Of a stretch of DNA of 64,000 bases, positions 48,458 to 60,299 are shown one piece after another (position 1 is the first letter of the stretch; each line of letters opens with the position of its first letter). The notes beneath the pieces are model-generated. The model did not search any database. It was not told the DNA's origin and saw nothing but the letters and a program-made list of their open reading frames with translations. Location: contig CM034129.1 in assembly GCA_019914995.1 (NCBI GenBank), positions 2,493,725-2,557,724 of the forward strand, given 5' to 3'. A program made the position numbers and the translations under genes. The stretch comes from Acanthochlamys bracteata. Its lineage: Eukaryota; Streptophyta; Magnoliopsida; Pandanales; Velloziaceae.

Positions 48458-51400
48458 CTACAGCATACGATCAGACAGGGAGGGAAGTCTCTTGAAGAAG
48501 TTCATTACTGGTGGCGGCATTCGATCTCTGAACATTGGGTGTCTCATATAATAGAACCCAATCACCACAAGAAGTATCCTGAACGGAACCATCAGTAGAA
48601 CCACGGCGATCGCAAATGACCAGAGTACGAACATACCAGTTGCTCTTGGGTCTCGCCATGATACCAGTGCCTGCACTCTCTCCACCTGCGCGGCTACATC
48701 TCCCAGCAACCCCTGCACTCTTGCTCCTATTGCTCGTGCACGATCGTACCGTGCTCTTACTATCTCCGGTGATCTTGCACTCGGCACTGGATCAAACTCT
48801 TCATCAATCTCATCCCGATCTGCTACTTCTGCTCCTGATTCCCTAACGCAAGGGTGTGGCGCAGGACCCCTCGGTCTTCTTCTATACGCCCATGCTGACA
48901 CCGCACAGGCGTGCAACGCTACTGCCGGAGCTAGTAGTTCCGGGTGCCACGCTATCAACAGCATCACAGCATGCGCCAGCATGGTTGATGTCGGGTTTCT
49001 CCACGTCCTCGTGTCTTCCACCCATCTGGCTGCGTCAGCTACCCACGCCGATGCTACCAGGATCCGGTTCCAGTTAGCTCGAACCCTTCGCAAGCTGAAC
49101 CCTCGTGGCTCGGTGGAATCCAACATCCACATGACGACTTCCTTCCGCAACGATGGCTCTGATCGAGATAGGTTTGCTGCGACGACACGCGCTGCCGCCA
49201 GCCGGAGCTGCTCTCTGTGTGCGGGAGGCAGCGGCCGGAGATGGTGCATTGGAGGCAGCAATGGTTTTGAGTAGAGACTAAGCACGTCCAGCGTTGAAGT
49301 GCTGGCGCGAGCGAATCGAACAGAGAGCTCGATTTCGCCCATTCGCTTGGCGCCGGAGGAGAGCATGAGGATCAGCGGATAGGTTCCTCGGTACGGCCGG
49401 TTGCTCTCTAGTGTGGAAATCCGGATACGGACACGGCCAATGGGACGTGACGTGGCGTCTTTGAATCCGTCCGATTCATCGAAGACGCCGATTGTGAGGA
49501 CAGTGCACGGGTCGTAGACTTCCCAAATGTACTGCTCATTCCAAGCCGGATCGAACCTGTCGGCGACTGTCCGAGTGCGTGCCCATTTGGGGCCATACTT
49601 TGCGACGGCGTAGGCATCGGTGGTTCCTTTGCCATCGATGGTTCGCATCGGTAGCAAACCTTTGCAGCCGATGATGCCGAGCTCAACAACGCCAATAGGC
49701 GGCCTCCAGAGCTGCCGAGCGGAAGGCCGGTAGTCGCTGCTTGCATGCTGAGGTTCATCGGAGACGTGGTACCCCCCGTCGAAGCAAACTCTAACGTGAA
49801 GCCTCCCGCTGAATGTGCCCTTCCGCTTCATCTTCTTCGCTAATTCCTCACCTGGAAGAAGATCGAACCATTTTGAAGCTACCTTCCGGTCGTCTACCCG
49901 CCGCTCTATAGAAGACAGAGGGATAGCAGCAGTGCCAAACACTTGAGAGTCCTTTCCGTGTCGGCTCTCCAGCGAAAGAATCAACCTTTCATCCTCGCCG
50001 AATGGCTCTGCTGCGACAAAGATGAGGTCTTCGTTCCATGACAGCGAGCCATTGCGTGCGGAGACTGACCGTGTACGCAGGGCCTGGAATCCCAGTGACG
50101 CCCGGAAGCAAAAGCCCGAGTCTTTGGTGGAAGGAAGGAAGAAATCCTGGACTTCAAGAACGGTGGCGCGGAGGTACCAGAGCTTAGGGGACTGGTAAAT
50201 CTTTGAGCCGGAAGCGGCATGGCGAGCCGGAGCATCTGCCTTCCATGCAGTGCGAAATGACTCGTCAGCCTGTGTGCCTACCCATGTGGCAAGCATTAGA
50301 TCGCCACCACGAGCACGGCCGCCCTCAAGGCGGTACCACTGTGGTGCTAGTGGACTATCTGGCGGGTCTCGAACAGGGACTTCAGATACATCAAAGCATA
50401 CGCCGCCTAAGAAATGCTTCTCCCCTCCAGGTGCGGCTGCATCAGCTTCCGGCGGAAGGTCCCAGACAGCAACCTCCATGGTTGATGAGTCAATCACTGA
50501 AGAGTCTTTTGCGAAAGCAAATGTCTGGTCCCATTCGAAGAAGAAGGCAGCCCTCCTTGCGGTGGTAGTGTTGACGATGCGGCCGGAGGCGGTAACTCGA
50601 ACGTGCGGCCAGGTGTCTCCAGGGAGTGAACGGGCACGTACAACGCGAACAAACAAGTATTGCATCTTGTCGACGAGGTCATACTTGGAGCGTTCGATCA
50701 CTTCAGGAATGGCTCGCCTGTGCATTGGCCTCGACACAGGCGGGGCAACCCATCGTGGATGGATATCTTCTTTCGGCTTCTGTAGCGGCGGTGGCGGTGA
50801 AGGTTGAGCTGTGCTGGCTTCTTCAGCCGGTGGTGGATCGTCAGGCTCAGGCTGCTGAACTTCAACGTCTACAGATTCTTTGTTTTCTGCAACACCTTCT
50901 ACTTCCAACGGCGGAGGTTCAGCAACAGCTTTAGCGGCTGCTTCAGTAGTACTGTTTTCAGCATTCACTTCACCGTCAGCCGGTAGCTGTGCAGCTTGCT
51001 CTGCCCCAGCTTCCGCTGCAGGTGGCGGAGCTGCTTCAGGCACCGGAGGTACTTCTACTTCCGCTGTCGGTCTTGGAGGCACCGCTTCATCAGTCTTTAC
51101 TACTGCTTCTGCAGCATCTGCAGGAGCAGGCGGGGCTGCTGGTGCTTCTTCAACAGACTTTTGATCACCTTCCTGCTGCTCTGGCGGCGGCGGAGTTGCA
51201 GGGGCCGGAGGCGGAACTGGAACATCGACATAATAAATCTTCAAACCAATCTCCCCACGCACCCAATTGAAAAAATTCTTCCTCTCCAACGGAAAATAAA
51301 TCAGCGCTTCTTCACCCTGCTTCACAAACTGCCTGGAATCCAGCCTCACCCTCCCGAGAAAATTATTTCTCCGACTAGGTCCAACTCTCCGATCATGCAA

Positions 51401-51622
51401 CACATCAACTTCCAGCTTCTCTCCGATAACATCAACTCCTTGACTAATAAGATCAAACTCCAATGCTTCATTCCAAGCTGGATTAAGGTCTCGGTGCACC
51501 GTCTGCGTTCGTCTCCGTTGTCCGTCGAAGTCTAGAACAACGTACGGGCTCGACGTTCCCGTTCCGTCTTTAGGTAACAAGTCTCGTGCATCTACCACTT
51601 CTACGATCAACTTTCTCGCCAT
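48458..51622 (-). CDS. MCTP16: Multiple C2 domain and transmembrane protein, MCTP16-like (QUIRKY family), 1054 aa
   Basis: ER-plasma membrane tether enriched at plasmodesmata in the family; C2 domains bind anionic lipids, often with calcium. One uninterrupted coding exon, ATG 51622 to TAA/TGA at 48458. Order: C2 near 1-130 (KLIVEVVDARDLLPKDG, SSPYVVLDF); Pro/Ala/Glu-rich linker about 135-295; C2 near 320-440 (QYLFVRVVRARSLP, FLGGVCFDVSEVPVRDPPDS); C2 near 480-610 (LWYLRATVLEVQDF); C2 near 640-770 (VVELGIIGCKGLLPM, DPCTVLTIGVFDE); C-terminal PRT_C region with membrane hairpins (TSTMLAHAVMLLIAW; GMFVLWSFAIAVVLLMVPF) and the ending FFKRLPSLSDRML. The start and end match MCTP16 (At5g17980) better than QUIRKY, which has a different N-terminus. 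Intronless structure is usual in the family. GC is much higher than in neighbours. Confidence 0.93.
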   Translation of the reverse strand: MARKLIVEVVDARDLLPKDGTGTSSPYVVLDFDGQRRRTQTVHRDLNPAWNEALEFDLISQGVDVIGEKLEVDVLHDRRVGPSRRNNFLGRVRLDSRQFVKQGEEALIYFPLERKNFFNWVRGEIGLKIYYVDVPVPPPAPATPPPPEQQEGDQKSVEEAPAAPPAPADAAEAVVKTDEAVPPRPTAEVEVPPVPEAAPPPAAEAGAEQAAQLPADGEVNAENSTTEAAAKAVAEPPPLEVEGVAENKESVDVEVQQPEPDDPPPAEEASTAQPSPPPPLQKPKEDIHPRWVAPPVSRPMHRRAIPEVIERSKYDLVDKMQYLFVRVVRARSLPGDTWPHVRVTASGRIVNTTTARRAAFFFEWDQTFAFAKDSSVIDSSTMEVAVWDLPPEADAAAPGGEKHFLGGVCFDVSEVPVRDPPDSPLAPQWYRLEGGRARGGDLMLATWVGTQADESFRTAWKADAPARHAASGSKIYQSPKLWYLRATVLEVQDFFLPSTKDSGFCFRASLGFQALRTRSVSARNGSLSWNEDLIFVAAEPFGEDERLILSLESRHGKDSQVFGTAAIPLSSIERRVDDRKVASKWFDLLPGEELAKKMKRKGTFSGRLHVRVCFDGGYHVSDEPQHASSDYRPSARQLWRPPIGVVELGIIGCKGLLPMRTIDGKGTTDAYAVAKYGPKWARTRTVADRFDPAWNEQYIWEVYDPCTVLTIGVFDESDGFKDATSRPIGRVRIRISTLESNRPYRGTYPLILMLSSGAKRMGEIELSVRFARASTSTLDVLSLYSKPLLPPMHHLRPLPPAHREQLRLAAARVVAANLSRSEPSLRKEVVMWMLDSTEPRGFSLRRVRANWNRILVASAWVADAARWVEDTRTWRNPTSTMLAHAVMLLIAWHPELLAPAVALHACAVSAWAYRRRPRGPAPHPCVRESGAEVADRDEIDEEFDPVPSARSPEIVRARYDRARAIGARVQGLLGDVAAQVERVQALVSWRDPRATGMFVLWSFAIAVVLLMVPFRILLVVIGFYYMRHPMFRDRMPPPVMNFFKRLPSLSDRML

Positions 51623-53843
51623 TCCAGCGGTTCAAAATCTTTACAGCTAGTTCACTAATGCATTACAAAACAAAATCTAAGCTAAACGAAGCGACCAGAG
51701 CAAACATATATAGACAGCTTATGAATGAATGAATGAATATGAGAGAGTGTGAAAGGGTTAGTGGAATACTTCAAGGAGAAGCAGGCTTTAAGTGAAAAAG
51801 GCCACCGTCCCTTTTCGTATTATTGTTGGTAGCATCTTTATTAAAATTTCTTATCTTGCTGCTCTTTATGATCGAAGTATGGGTGGGAACCAGCAAGAAA
51901 AAAAAATAAACAAAATCATTCATTCAACTGCTCAAGAAAAAGCATGTAAAAGGAAATGAAAAAAAAAAAAAAGAGAAAAGTTTCATTTGATCGGCCGACC
52001 ATGTCTTTGTCTCTAGTGCTTCAATTCATAGAACAGTTGGCAATGAATCACAGTGGTGGTAATTTACTTAAGTTGTCGTAGTCCTAGCTTTAGCAGGATG
52101 CGCGTCTCATTTTTATCTCACCTGTTAAAATTATGTTTCAATTCCCTGTACGATGCTACCATGCTTCAATTTTTCCAACTTTAACTTTTTCTTAATTTGA
52201 TTGGAGTTGTGGATTTGAAACTTCATTTTTATTTTTATACTGAATATCATTTTTACTTCAATTACATTGCAAATATTATTTTATGTATTCAATTAATTAG
52301 TACTTTTTTGTTATGAAATTGTATTTCTACTTTGTTCATAGGATGCACAATTACAAAACTTATTTTTAAAAAAACAGAACAGTTGTCTTTTTCTATTTTG
52401 ATAGTGAAATTGTTTCTCTTGCCTGTTCTTTTTTTATAAAATTTTGTTGAGTACTTTTTACATAAAAAACTTGTGTCACTTTGTGATAGCTTCTTTTATT
52501 CTTCTTTTTTTCAATTGATTTCTATACGGCTAGTAGCTAGGTTGGGACCTCATTGGCTCACTGGAATTGTCATTTGGAAAACTCTTTCAACTTCGAATCT
52601 TCGTCGAAGAAATGGGCAAGCATGTAATTGCGTGTAGAGAACTTTAACAATGTGGTTGGATTCTTATGAACCTTTAATAAAAGGTTTAGACATGCATGGC
52701 ATTTCTTTTTTTTTTTTCGCGCATCAAAAAAAGAGACCTTCGGAATTAAGAAACCAGTGATTTGTTATTATATGTTTCTTTTCATGGGAGAGCACCACCA
52801 GGTGCTTGTGGGAGCCGACTGATAGTACGCAGAAAAAGGAAGGCTGTTATACAAAATGTTTTGTCTAGATAAAAGGTTGATTCATGTCATCATGTGTGAC
52901 AGTTAAAGAGGATTAAAGTTCCGCATGTATATCAAGTACCAGGAACATAAGGATTTAGTTTAATTACACAGAATTTAATTTTCTTCACCAAATTTAAAAT
53001 ATAAATTTATTGTTTTATATTCAGTTTAATCCGAATTGAAGTATTATCAGTATAATATTATCACCACTAATAATAATAATAATAGCAAAAATTTATAATA
53101 AAAAATATTTAAATAAATTAGGCAATTAGAAAAAAATAAAATTATAAAATAGATAAATCATTAAAGATATATAATAAAAAATTTTATGTATACATATTTG
53201 AGTCAAAATATTTTATAATATAAAAATTAAAAAATCACTAATAATTGATATTTATAAATAAAATATATTAATTATATTTTTGTATTATTATATCCAAATA
53301 CAAAATTTAAACTATATATTATTTTTCAATATAGAGCTATTAATAATTATTTTTGTATTAAATATATTATCAATTTAAATTTTTAATTAATTTTTTTAAA
53401 TTTTATTGAACTCGGTTTGATCCGGACGGACGGGTTGACCGGATTAAAATGTGTCAAAACGGATCAACTCAGATTGAAACGAGTCGATTACATAAACGAT
53501 TTTTTTACAAATTCGAACCGATTTACCGTTCGAATCGACGATTTTTGGATCGATCCGAACAGTTCGGTCCTGTTCGAACAACTATGGTTAAGACTAGTTG
53601 TTAACATAGTTGTTTTATGGCCAAAATTAGCTATCTTTAAAAAAATTGTAAATGAATGATTCATACAGGTCCATAATTCAATGCAAGGCTTAAGAAACCT
53701 GTGATTTTGATAAGTTTGAATCCCAAATCCATACATCAAACAAGGCAGGCCTTGATCTCACATGAAATGTAGCTATCACAAACTAGGTAGACCGTGTCAA
53801 AACATCTACAGACCACACTCGTATGTGATACGCACAGGATCTG
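51623..53843. other. MCTP16 leader and long AT-rich intergenic region
   Basis: 51623-51830 is the likely leader and promoter of the C2 gene, with a GAATGAATGAATGAATATGA repeat at about 51724-51742. The rest is AT-rich and non-coding; 52980-53400 is more than 80% A+T. At 53400-53600 several copies of words like GATCCGGACGG, CGGATCAACTC and GATTCGAACCG occur in a GC-richer patch. No gene recognised. Confidence 0.45.
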
Positions 53844-54392
53844 TGATATACTTGGCATAGAAGGAGATTCCAGCAAAAAGAATACTCATCTGATGGACAG
53901 CAAGCAGAGGAGGCAAATGAGAAAGAAGGTGAAACATTCGAGCAAACGCTAGAGCAGCCTCGTCGAAGCCGGAGAGTTCGCCGAAGGATGGCTAGCTGCC
54001 AGGCATGTACAGGGTGTGATCCATGAAAACAGTACGAGAAAGGACACCTTGGGTTGCATCGGATATAGGCTAGGAGCATGGTGCAGCTCTTGGCACCAGG
54101 ACACCATTTGAATGGTCTCCTTGGCGCCAAGCACTTGCACCAGGGTGCAGGTGCAATGCACCCAGGTGTCCAGAGTTTGTTATCTTAAGTATTTTAGGTC
54201 CATAGGGACTCTTTTGAGTTTTAGTTTAATTTCAATAAAACTTTCCTTGAGGAAAGTGTTTACAGTAGAAAGGAATTACAGTTTTGTAGTAACTCTTCTA
54301 ATATAAATAAAGGCATATCCCATGGATGAGGCATGGAAGTTTTGACAAATTAGTCTACTTATTAGATCTGGTTTTAATTAGCTATCGTATCA
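53844..54392 (+). repeat. 5' LTR
   Basis: Begins TGATATACTTGGC and ends ATCGTATCA, so it has the usual TG...CA borders. It contains a CTATAAATAAAGG-like TATAAATAAAGG segment at about 54302 and polyadenylation-like AATAAA at 54233. Compared with the 3' LTR it carries about 20 extra bases near 54140 in a CAGGGTGCAGGTGCAATGCA stretch, which looks like a local duplication. Confidence 0.92.
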
Positions 54393-54394
54393 AC

Positions 54395-54411
54395 TGGTTC
54401 CGTTGTCGGGG
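54395..54411 (+). promoter_or_regulatory. Primer binding site, tRNA-Asp type
   Basis: TGGTTCCGTTGTCGGGG sits 2 nt after the LTR. It resembles TGGCGCCGTTGCCGGGG, the complement of the 3' end of plant tRNA-Asp(GTC), with three differences. The assignment is from memory of the tRNA sequence. Confidence 0.65.
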
Positions 54412-54413
54412 CC

Positions 54414-56102
54414 ATGAAGAATCAAGAAACGGCTGTTCCGGTTTCGCCAAGAGACCGAGAACCAGCATCGTCCGTCACTACTGAAAAGCTTCAGCAAAGG
54501 ACACCATCGCCATCACCTGAACATCTAAGGAAGCATAGCGAAGAGCCTAGCACACGAGAACGAATGGATTTCTTAATGGACAGGCTTGCACAACTGACTG
54601 AGGTGGTTTTCGGGATGCAACAGACTAAGGCAATTGATCTTGCCAACCAACAAACCGCGAACCACTCAACCAAGGCTTACATAAACCCTCACACTCCCAC
54701 TCCTTACAACCAAGATCATTATTGGCCACAAACACCACCTACTCCACACAAACAACACCCTTTCCCACATGAGCCAGAAAGTTCTTCAAGCCAGATTCCC
54801 TACAGCAACCAAACTAAAAAATTTCAATCAACCTAGTCTTATCCAACTATCAGTAATCAGAATCAAAATATACACCATTACTTAGAGAGGGCTCCCTCTA
54901 TCTCTAAAGAAAGACATAAGTTTTCCTACTTCGATGGATCCGAACCAAATGAATGGATTTTTGCTGCAGACAGGTATTTTAGATTTTATCAAACACCTCA
55001 CTGGGAGAAGATAGGAATAGCCACCATATATTTGCAAAGTGAAGCTAGCATGTGGTACTAAAGTTATGAAAGGGACAAACCACAACATATGTGGGAGGAA
55101 ATGAAGGAAGGCGTCTTGAGAAGGTTTGGACCTCTGGCCTTTGGAAATCCTAGCTTTTCCATGCAGCAATTGCAGCAAGCCGGATCATTGAGCGACTACT
55201 TGGTAGAGTTTGAAGAATTGAGGACTCGTCTACCGCCCACTTCTGAGACTGATTTAATAGGACGCTTCTGTGATGGCCTATCGAGAAAGTTGGCAATAGA
55301 CGTCATGACATCTCAGCCGGAGGACTTGCAAACAGCTTATTTATTGGTAAGGATGTATGATCACAAAACAGCTACCGAGATGAGTACTACTCGTAATAGG
55401 CAGAGCGTTCCTCTAAGAGGGAACCAGCCAGCTACATTGCCTAGGACCAGCGCAACTCTGTCAGGTGGCTCTAGTACTACAGGACAAAATGCTCGGCCAA
55501 AAAGTTCCAGCCTATCGGTAACAGAGATCAACAATCGGCGAGCTCAAGGTTTATGTTTTTATTGCGATGAAAAGTATGACCGTGGACATAAATGTACCAC
55601 TCGTCTATACTCTATCGCTGTGAACAGTGAGCCACAGGAGGAAGATGGGATTGCTAAGGAGGAGGAGTTGTTAGAAGAAGATGCCACTTTGTCCCTTAGC
55701 GCTATGCATGGATTGGTCGGACCATAAACTCTCAGAGTAGCTGGCAAGATTAAAAAGCAAGAAGTGTTTATACTTATAGATTCGGGAAGCACACACAACT
55801 TCATATCGGATAGGCTCACCAAACACTTAAGAATGGTTGCCACTCCCGTGCGGCCGCTAAAGGTAGAACTCGCGGATGGGCACAAGGTAATCCATAAGAG
55901 GATACCACTATCCATTCAAGGGGTGGAACTAAATGTCGATGCTTACTCATTTCCTTTAGGAGGCATGGATTTGGTGCTAGGCATCCAATGGCTTGAGAGC
56001 TTAGGGAATATCTTGAGCAACTATAAAAAATCAGAAATGCGCTTCACTTTACAAGAGCGTGAATACGTTTTGCATGGAATAAAAGGCGGCCAAGTATCGT
56101 AG
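54414..56102 (+). pseudogene. Retrotransposon gag and protease region, broken
   Basis: One frame from ATG 54414 to 56102 with in-frame stops at 54834-54836, 55059-55061 and 55725-55727. The gag part includes WIFAADRYFRFY and FEELRTRLPP segments typical of retrotransposon gag, then a zinc knuckle (CFYCDEKYDRGHKC, 55552-55593). The aspartic protease motif LIDSGSTHNF is at about 55773-55802. It would make the capsid and process the polyprotein; this copy cannot be read through without suppressing three stops. Confidence 0.88.
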
Positions 56103-56189
56103 CTGACTGGTTTGAACCTTAAGATCACACTTTGCTCACTGAGGTTACAGGAAGTCTAACAAGCTGCAGAATTAAGTCAGGAAGAACAA

Positions 56190-58772
56190 GTGGATCTACC
56201 TGCAGACTTGAAGTTGTTACTCACGAAGTATGAAGCTGTCTTCAGAAGCATCTGCAGGTTGCCTCCAAAACGCTTCCATAATTATAGGATTCCCCTACTG
56301 CCTGGATCGGCTCCTGCTAATAGCCGAGACCCTACCGTTATCCTTATATGCAGAAAATAGAAATCGAGAGGGCAGTGAGGGAAATGCTCTCTCAAGGAAT
56401 AATTAGACCAAGCCATTCAGCTTTTTTGTCACCCATGCTCTTAGTTAAAAAGAAGTATGGTTCATGGAGATTTTGTGTAGACTATAGAGCTCTTAATGAT
56501 ATTACGGTAAAAGATAAATTTTTGATACCGGTAATAGATGAGCTACTGGACGAGTTGCATGGAGCTAAGTTTTTTTCGAAGCTTGACTTGAAGTCCGGCT
56601 ATCATCAAATTCGAGTTCGACAGGAAGATATGCACAAGACTGCATTTAGGACACACGAGGGGCATTACGAATTCTTAGTGATGCCTTTCGGTTTAACGAA
56701 TGCGCCTTCAACTTTTCAGTCACTGATGAATTATGTCTTTCGTCCCTTTCTCAGAAAATTTGTGCTAGAGTTTTTTGATGACATACTCATCTTACAGCAA
56801 AACGTGGGAGGAGCATTTAGAGCACCTATCCAAGGTATTTTCTGTTTTACAAAAAGAATGTCTTTATGCTAACATGAGCAAGTGCAGATTTGGATGCAAA
56901 TAATTAGAGTACCTTGGACATATTGTTTCTGAAAATGAGATAGCAGCAGATCCAGTGAAAATTTGAGCTATGCAGGACTGGCCTATACCTATATCAGTCA
57001 CTGAGCTAAGAGGATTCTTAGGGCTAACCAGCTATTACTGGAGGTTCGTTAAGGGATATGGACTGATTGCCGCACCACTGACTACATTGCTCAAAAAGGA
57101 CTCATTTTGCTGGACAGCAGAAGCTATTGAAGCCTTCCAAGCACTCAAAGAGGCAATGATAACCACACCCATCCTGATTACACCAGACTTTTAGCAACCA
57201 TTCACTGTGGAGACCAACGCTTCCAACAGAGGACTTGGTGCTGTCCTCACACAGAACAATAGGCCAGTAGCCTATTTTAGCAAGGTGCTTTCTGCAACAA
57301 TATTGGCTAAATCTACATATGAGAAGGAACTCATGGCGCTTGTGCTTGCTGTGCAACGGTGGCGGCCGTATTTAGTGGGACAATGCTTCACTATCAAGAC
57401 GAATCACTCGAGCTTGAAGTATCTATTGGAGCAGCGTCTAACCACTCCCGATCAACACAATTGGCTTGTGTGCTCCTCGGTTATGACTACCAAATTATCT
57501 ATCGATCGGGTGCCCAAAATATAGTGGCAGATGCACTGTCTCGGCGTCCAAAAGCATCCTTGTCAACTTTGACAACCTTGCAACCCTCATTTTGGGAGGA
57601 CCTCAAGCAAGCATAACAGAGAGATCCGTTTGGAGCGGAGCTGGTGCAAGCAGCTGAGCAAGGAACAAGACCTAACATAAAGATGGCAAACGAGTTCATC
57701 TTGTTCAATGGAAAGCTATGGGTGCCCGGAGAACCTTCCCTCCGAACGCAGCTATTGTTTGAAGCACATAACTCTGCAGAGGGAGGTCATGGGGGACAAT
57801 TTTGCACCTACAAACGATTGACACAACAGTTCATCTGGTCAGGTATGTCTAAAAATGTCTGTATGTCAATGCAAGTTCTATTTGTGCTAGGGCCAAATCA
57901 GAATGCCTTAAGCCTGCAGGGCTTTTACAGCCCTTACCTATACCTGAGAAGATTTGGGCGGAGATCTCAATGGATTTTGTAGAAGGACTACCTATGTCAG
58001 GAGGCAAGAATGTGATCCTTGTGGTAGTGGATCGACTTTCCAAATATGCGCACTTTGCCACGCTGAAGCACCCTTACACAGCAGTAGATGTAGCTAATCT
58101 TTTCGCCAAGGAGATACTGTGCCTACATGGCTGCCCAGAGACTATTGTTTCGGACAGAGATCCCATCTTTCTCAGCACATGAGTACAGCGTACCACCCTC
58201 AAACCGATGGGCAATCGGAGGTGGTAAATAGGTGCCTAGAAACGTATCTCCAATGCTTCGTCGAAGAGCACCCTCGAAAGTGGATCCACTGGCTGCATTA
58301 GGCGGAGTATTCATACAATACGAGTACACATTCGGCAACTAAAATTACTCCCTTTGAAGCGGTTTTTGGCAAGCCTCCCCCGCCACTAGTATCCTTTCCG
58401 ATGGGTTCCCTATGCTCGGATGAAGTGGGGATTCAGATTAGGGAACGAGATGCAGTCCTTCATGAGCTACGGGCACACCTAGCAGTGGCTCAAAATCGTA
58501 TGAAACAACTTGCAGATCGAAAACGCAGAGAGAAGCAGTATAAGCAAAGGGATCGTGTATTTGTCAAGCTCAGACCGCACCGGCAGTCGTCAGTAGCAGC
58601 ACGGAGGAATCACAAATTGCGCTATAAATATTATGGACCATTTTTCATCTTGGAAACCATTGGAGCAGCAGCTCAAAATCCAATTACCAGCAGGATAAAA
58701 AATTCACCCCGTGTGTCACAGCTCAAAGATGCAACCCATATTTCTCCGACCGATCCTCAGTTGGCCGACTAG
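56190..58772 (+). pseudogene. Retrotransposon reverse transcriptase, RNase H and integrase, broken
   Basis: Reverse transcriptase (56348-56800) shows [35 protein letters not shown] and the catalytic FFDDIL. A frameshift follows near 56800, then stops at about 56898, 56962 and 57192. RNase H (57207-57440) reads TNASNRGLGAVL and TNHSSLKYLLEQR: the usual catalytic Asp is Asn in the first and the TDH of the second is TNH. A frameshift lies near 57440. Integrase (about 57740-58350) keeps part of the HHCC finger (GGHGG), [13 protein letters not shown] and HPQTDGQSE, but about 18 residues between SDRDPIFLS and STAYHPQ are deleted and the second Cys pair is lost. The region is in a frame different from gag. 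Confidence 0.88.
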
Positions 58773-58818
58773 CCACTCTATCCACCTCTGCAAAGCATCG
58801 AGGACGATGTAATTTTTC

Positions 58819-58831
58819 AAGGGGAGGGGAA
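58819..58831 (+). promoter_or_regulatory. Polypurine tract
   Basis: AAGGGGAGGGGAA immediately before the 3' LTR, the expected primer site for plus-strand DNA synthesis. Confidence 0.85.
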
Positions 58832-59355
58832 TGATATACTTGGCATAGAAGGAAATTTCAGCAAAAAAGAATACTCATCTGGTGGACAGCAAGCAGATGA
58901 GGCAAATGAGAAAGAAAGTGAAATATTCGAGCAAACGCTAGAGCAGCCTCGTCGGAGCCGGAGAGTTTGCCGGAGGATGGCTGGTTGCCAGGCATGTACA
59001 GGGTGTGACCCATGAAAACAGTAAGAGAAGGGACACCTTGGGTTGCATCGGATATAGGCTAGGAGCATGGTGCTCTTGGCGCCAGGACACCATTTGAATG
59101 GTCTCCTTGGCGCCAAGCACTTGCACCCAGGTGTCCAGAGTTTGTTATCTTAAAGTATTTTAGGTCCATAGGAACTCTTTTGAGTTTTAGTTTAATTTCA
59201 ATAAAACTTTCCTTGAGGAAAGTGTTTACAGTAGAAAGGAATTACAGTTTTGTAGTAACTCTTCTAGTATAAATAAAGGCATATCCCATGGATGAGGCAT
59301 GGAAGTTTTGACAAATTAGTCTACTTATTAGATCCGGTTCTAATTAGCTATCGTA
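58832..59355 (+). repeat. 3' LTR (end damaged)
   Basis: Begins TGATATACTTGGC like the 5' copy and remains colinear to ATTAGCTATCGTA at 59355, where the match stops; the terminal TCA is missing. Many substitutions and small indels separate it from the 5' LTR, so the insertion is not recent. Confidence 0.9.
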
Positions 59356-60299
59356 GAAGCCCTTAAGGCGCATCAATCTGCTGCTAGATGTTTATTATAC
59401 AATTTCTGAAGATTATTTGATCAAGCTCCAACACGCCCAAACCTTTAGATGCTTGAATAGGGCACCAAACATTTATTAGGTGCATGGGGATTAAGAAGTC
59501 TAAAAACATCATCCAAATCTGCAAAGAGTATAATATCTTCCTGCATATTTTACAAAGCAAGTATAATATTACTGAAAATATTACATAATATCTTGCTGCA
59601 GCTTGGTTACTTGTTTGTGTATATGTATTTATATTGTCAGGAAAGAAAAGCACTAGAACTGGATTTCATTATCATTTACTTTGCGCAAACGACTTAAGAC
59701 TATTGCCTAAATATATGCTAGGCATTCTATGACCTTCTGTTAGAAACCAGGTTAATATCATGGTCCATTTAACTACTGCTACACATATATATACTTATAT
59801 ATATAGTACTACTTGCATACTTACAAGATAATAGGTAAGAACAAGAAGAAATTCTACGAAAACGTAAATACGCATCAGGTAAATGAATCATATATGTCAG
59901 CTTGGATTTGATCTGTCCTTCAAGAACATGTAAAGAACTAGAAAACACCAATCTAATTATATTATGAATTCTACCACGTACATTACTTTGGACCAAAAGC
60001 CTAACAGATAAAATTTGCGTCTCTCGATCGAGCCTCTCTTAATTAGTCGTTACTCTGATGGAGTATCGTAGAAGCAAAACGATCAATATGGATATCATAA
60101 TGAGTTATATAAATCACTTAGTGTGCATGATGATCTAACGAAAGCAATAGGCACATACCCGTACCCAACATCTCTAACTAGAACACCCTCCTGAGCATGC
60201 ACCAATCTACCTGAGTTAGCCCAAGATCCTGAACAAATCTCGCTCAGTAAAAGAAAACTGATCAACTGATCATTGGATCTTCGGTGCATGCAGCGAATA
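59356..60299. other. Non-coding region downstream of MIR166
   Basis: AT-rich with a TATATATA run near 59785-59810. On the minus strand this lies downstream of the hairpin and may form the 3' part of the primary miRNA transcript. No coding exon or second hairpin was recognised. Confidence 0.4.

Larger units (their letters stand above)
53844..59355 (+). mobile_element. Ty3/gypsy LTR retrotransposon, degenerate, both LTRs present
   Basis: A 5.5-kb element: 5' LTR 53844-54392, primer binding site 54395-54411, gag-protease 54414-56102, polymerase region about 56190-58772, polypurine tract 58819-58831, 3' LTR 58832-59355. Domain order protease, reverse transcriptase, RNase H, integrase defines Ty3/gypsy. 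I see no chromodomain after integrase. Every domain carries stops, frameshifts or catalytic changes. No target duplication can be read: the 5 bp before the 5' LTR (ATCTG) do not match those after 59355 (GAAGC), and the last bases of the 3' LTR are missing. Confidence 0.93.

Noticed and set aside
48616..51535. Several plus-strand frames of 60-185 codons opposite MCTP16
   Set aside because: Shadow frames of a GC-rich gene with clear C2 domains on the other strand.
53400..53740. Possible tRNA from the words GTTCGAATCG and ATTCGAACCG
   Set aside because: No acceptor stem, no D-arm and no anticodon loop at correct spacing.
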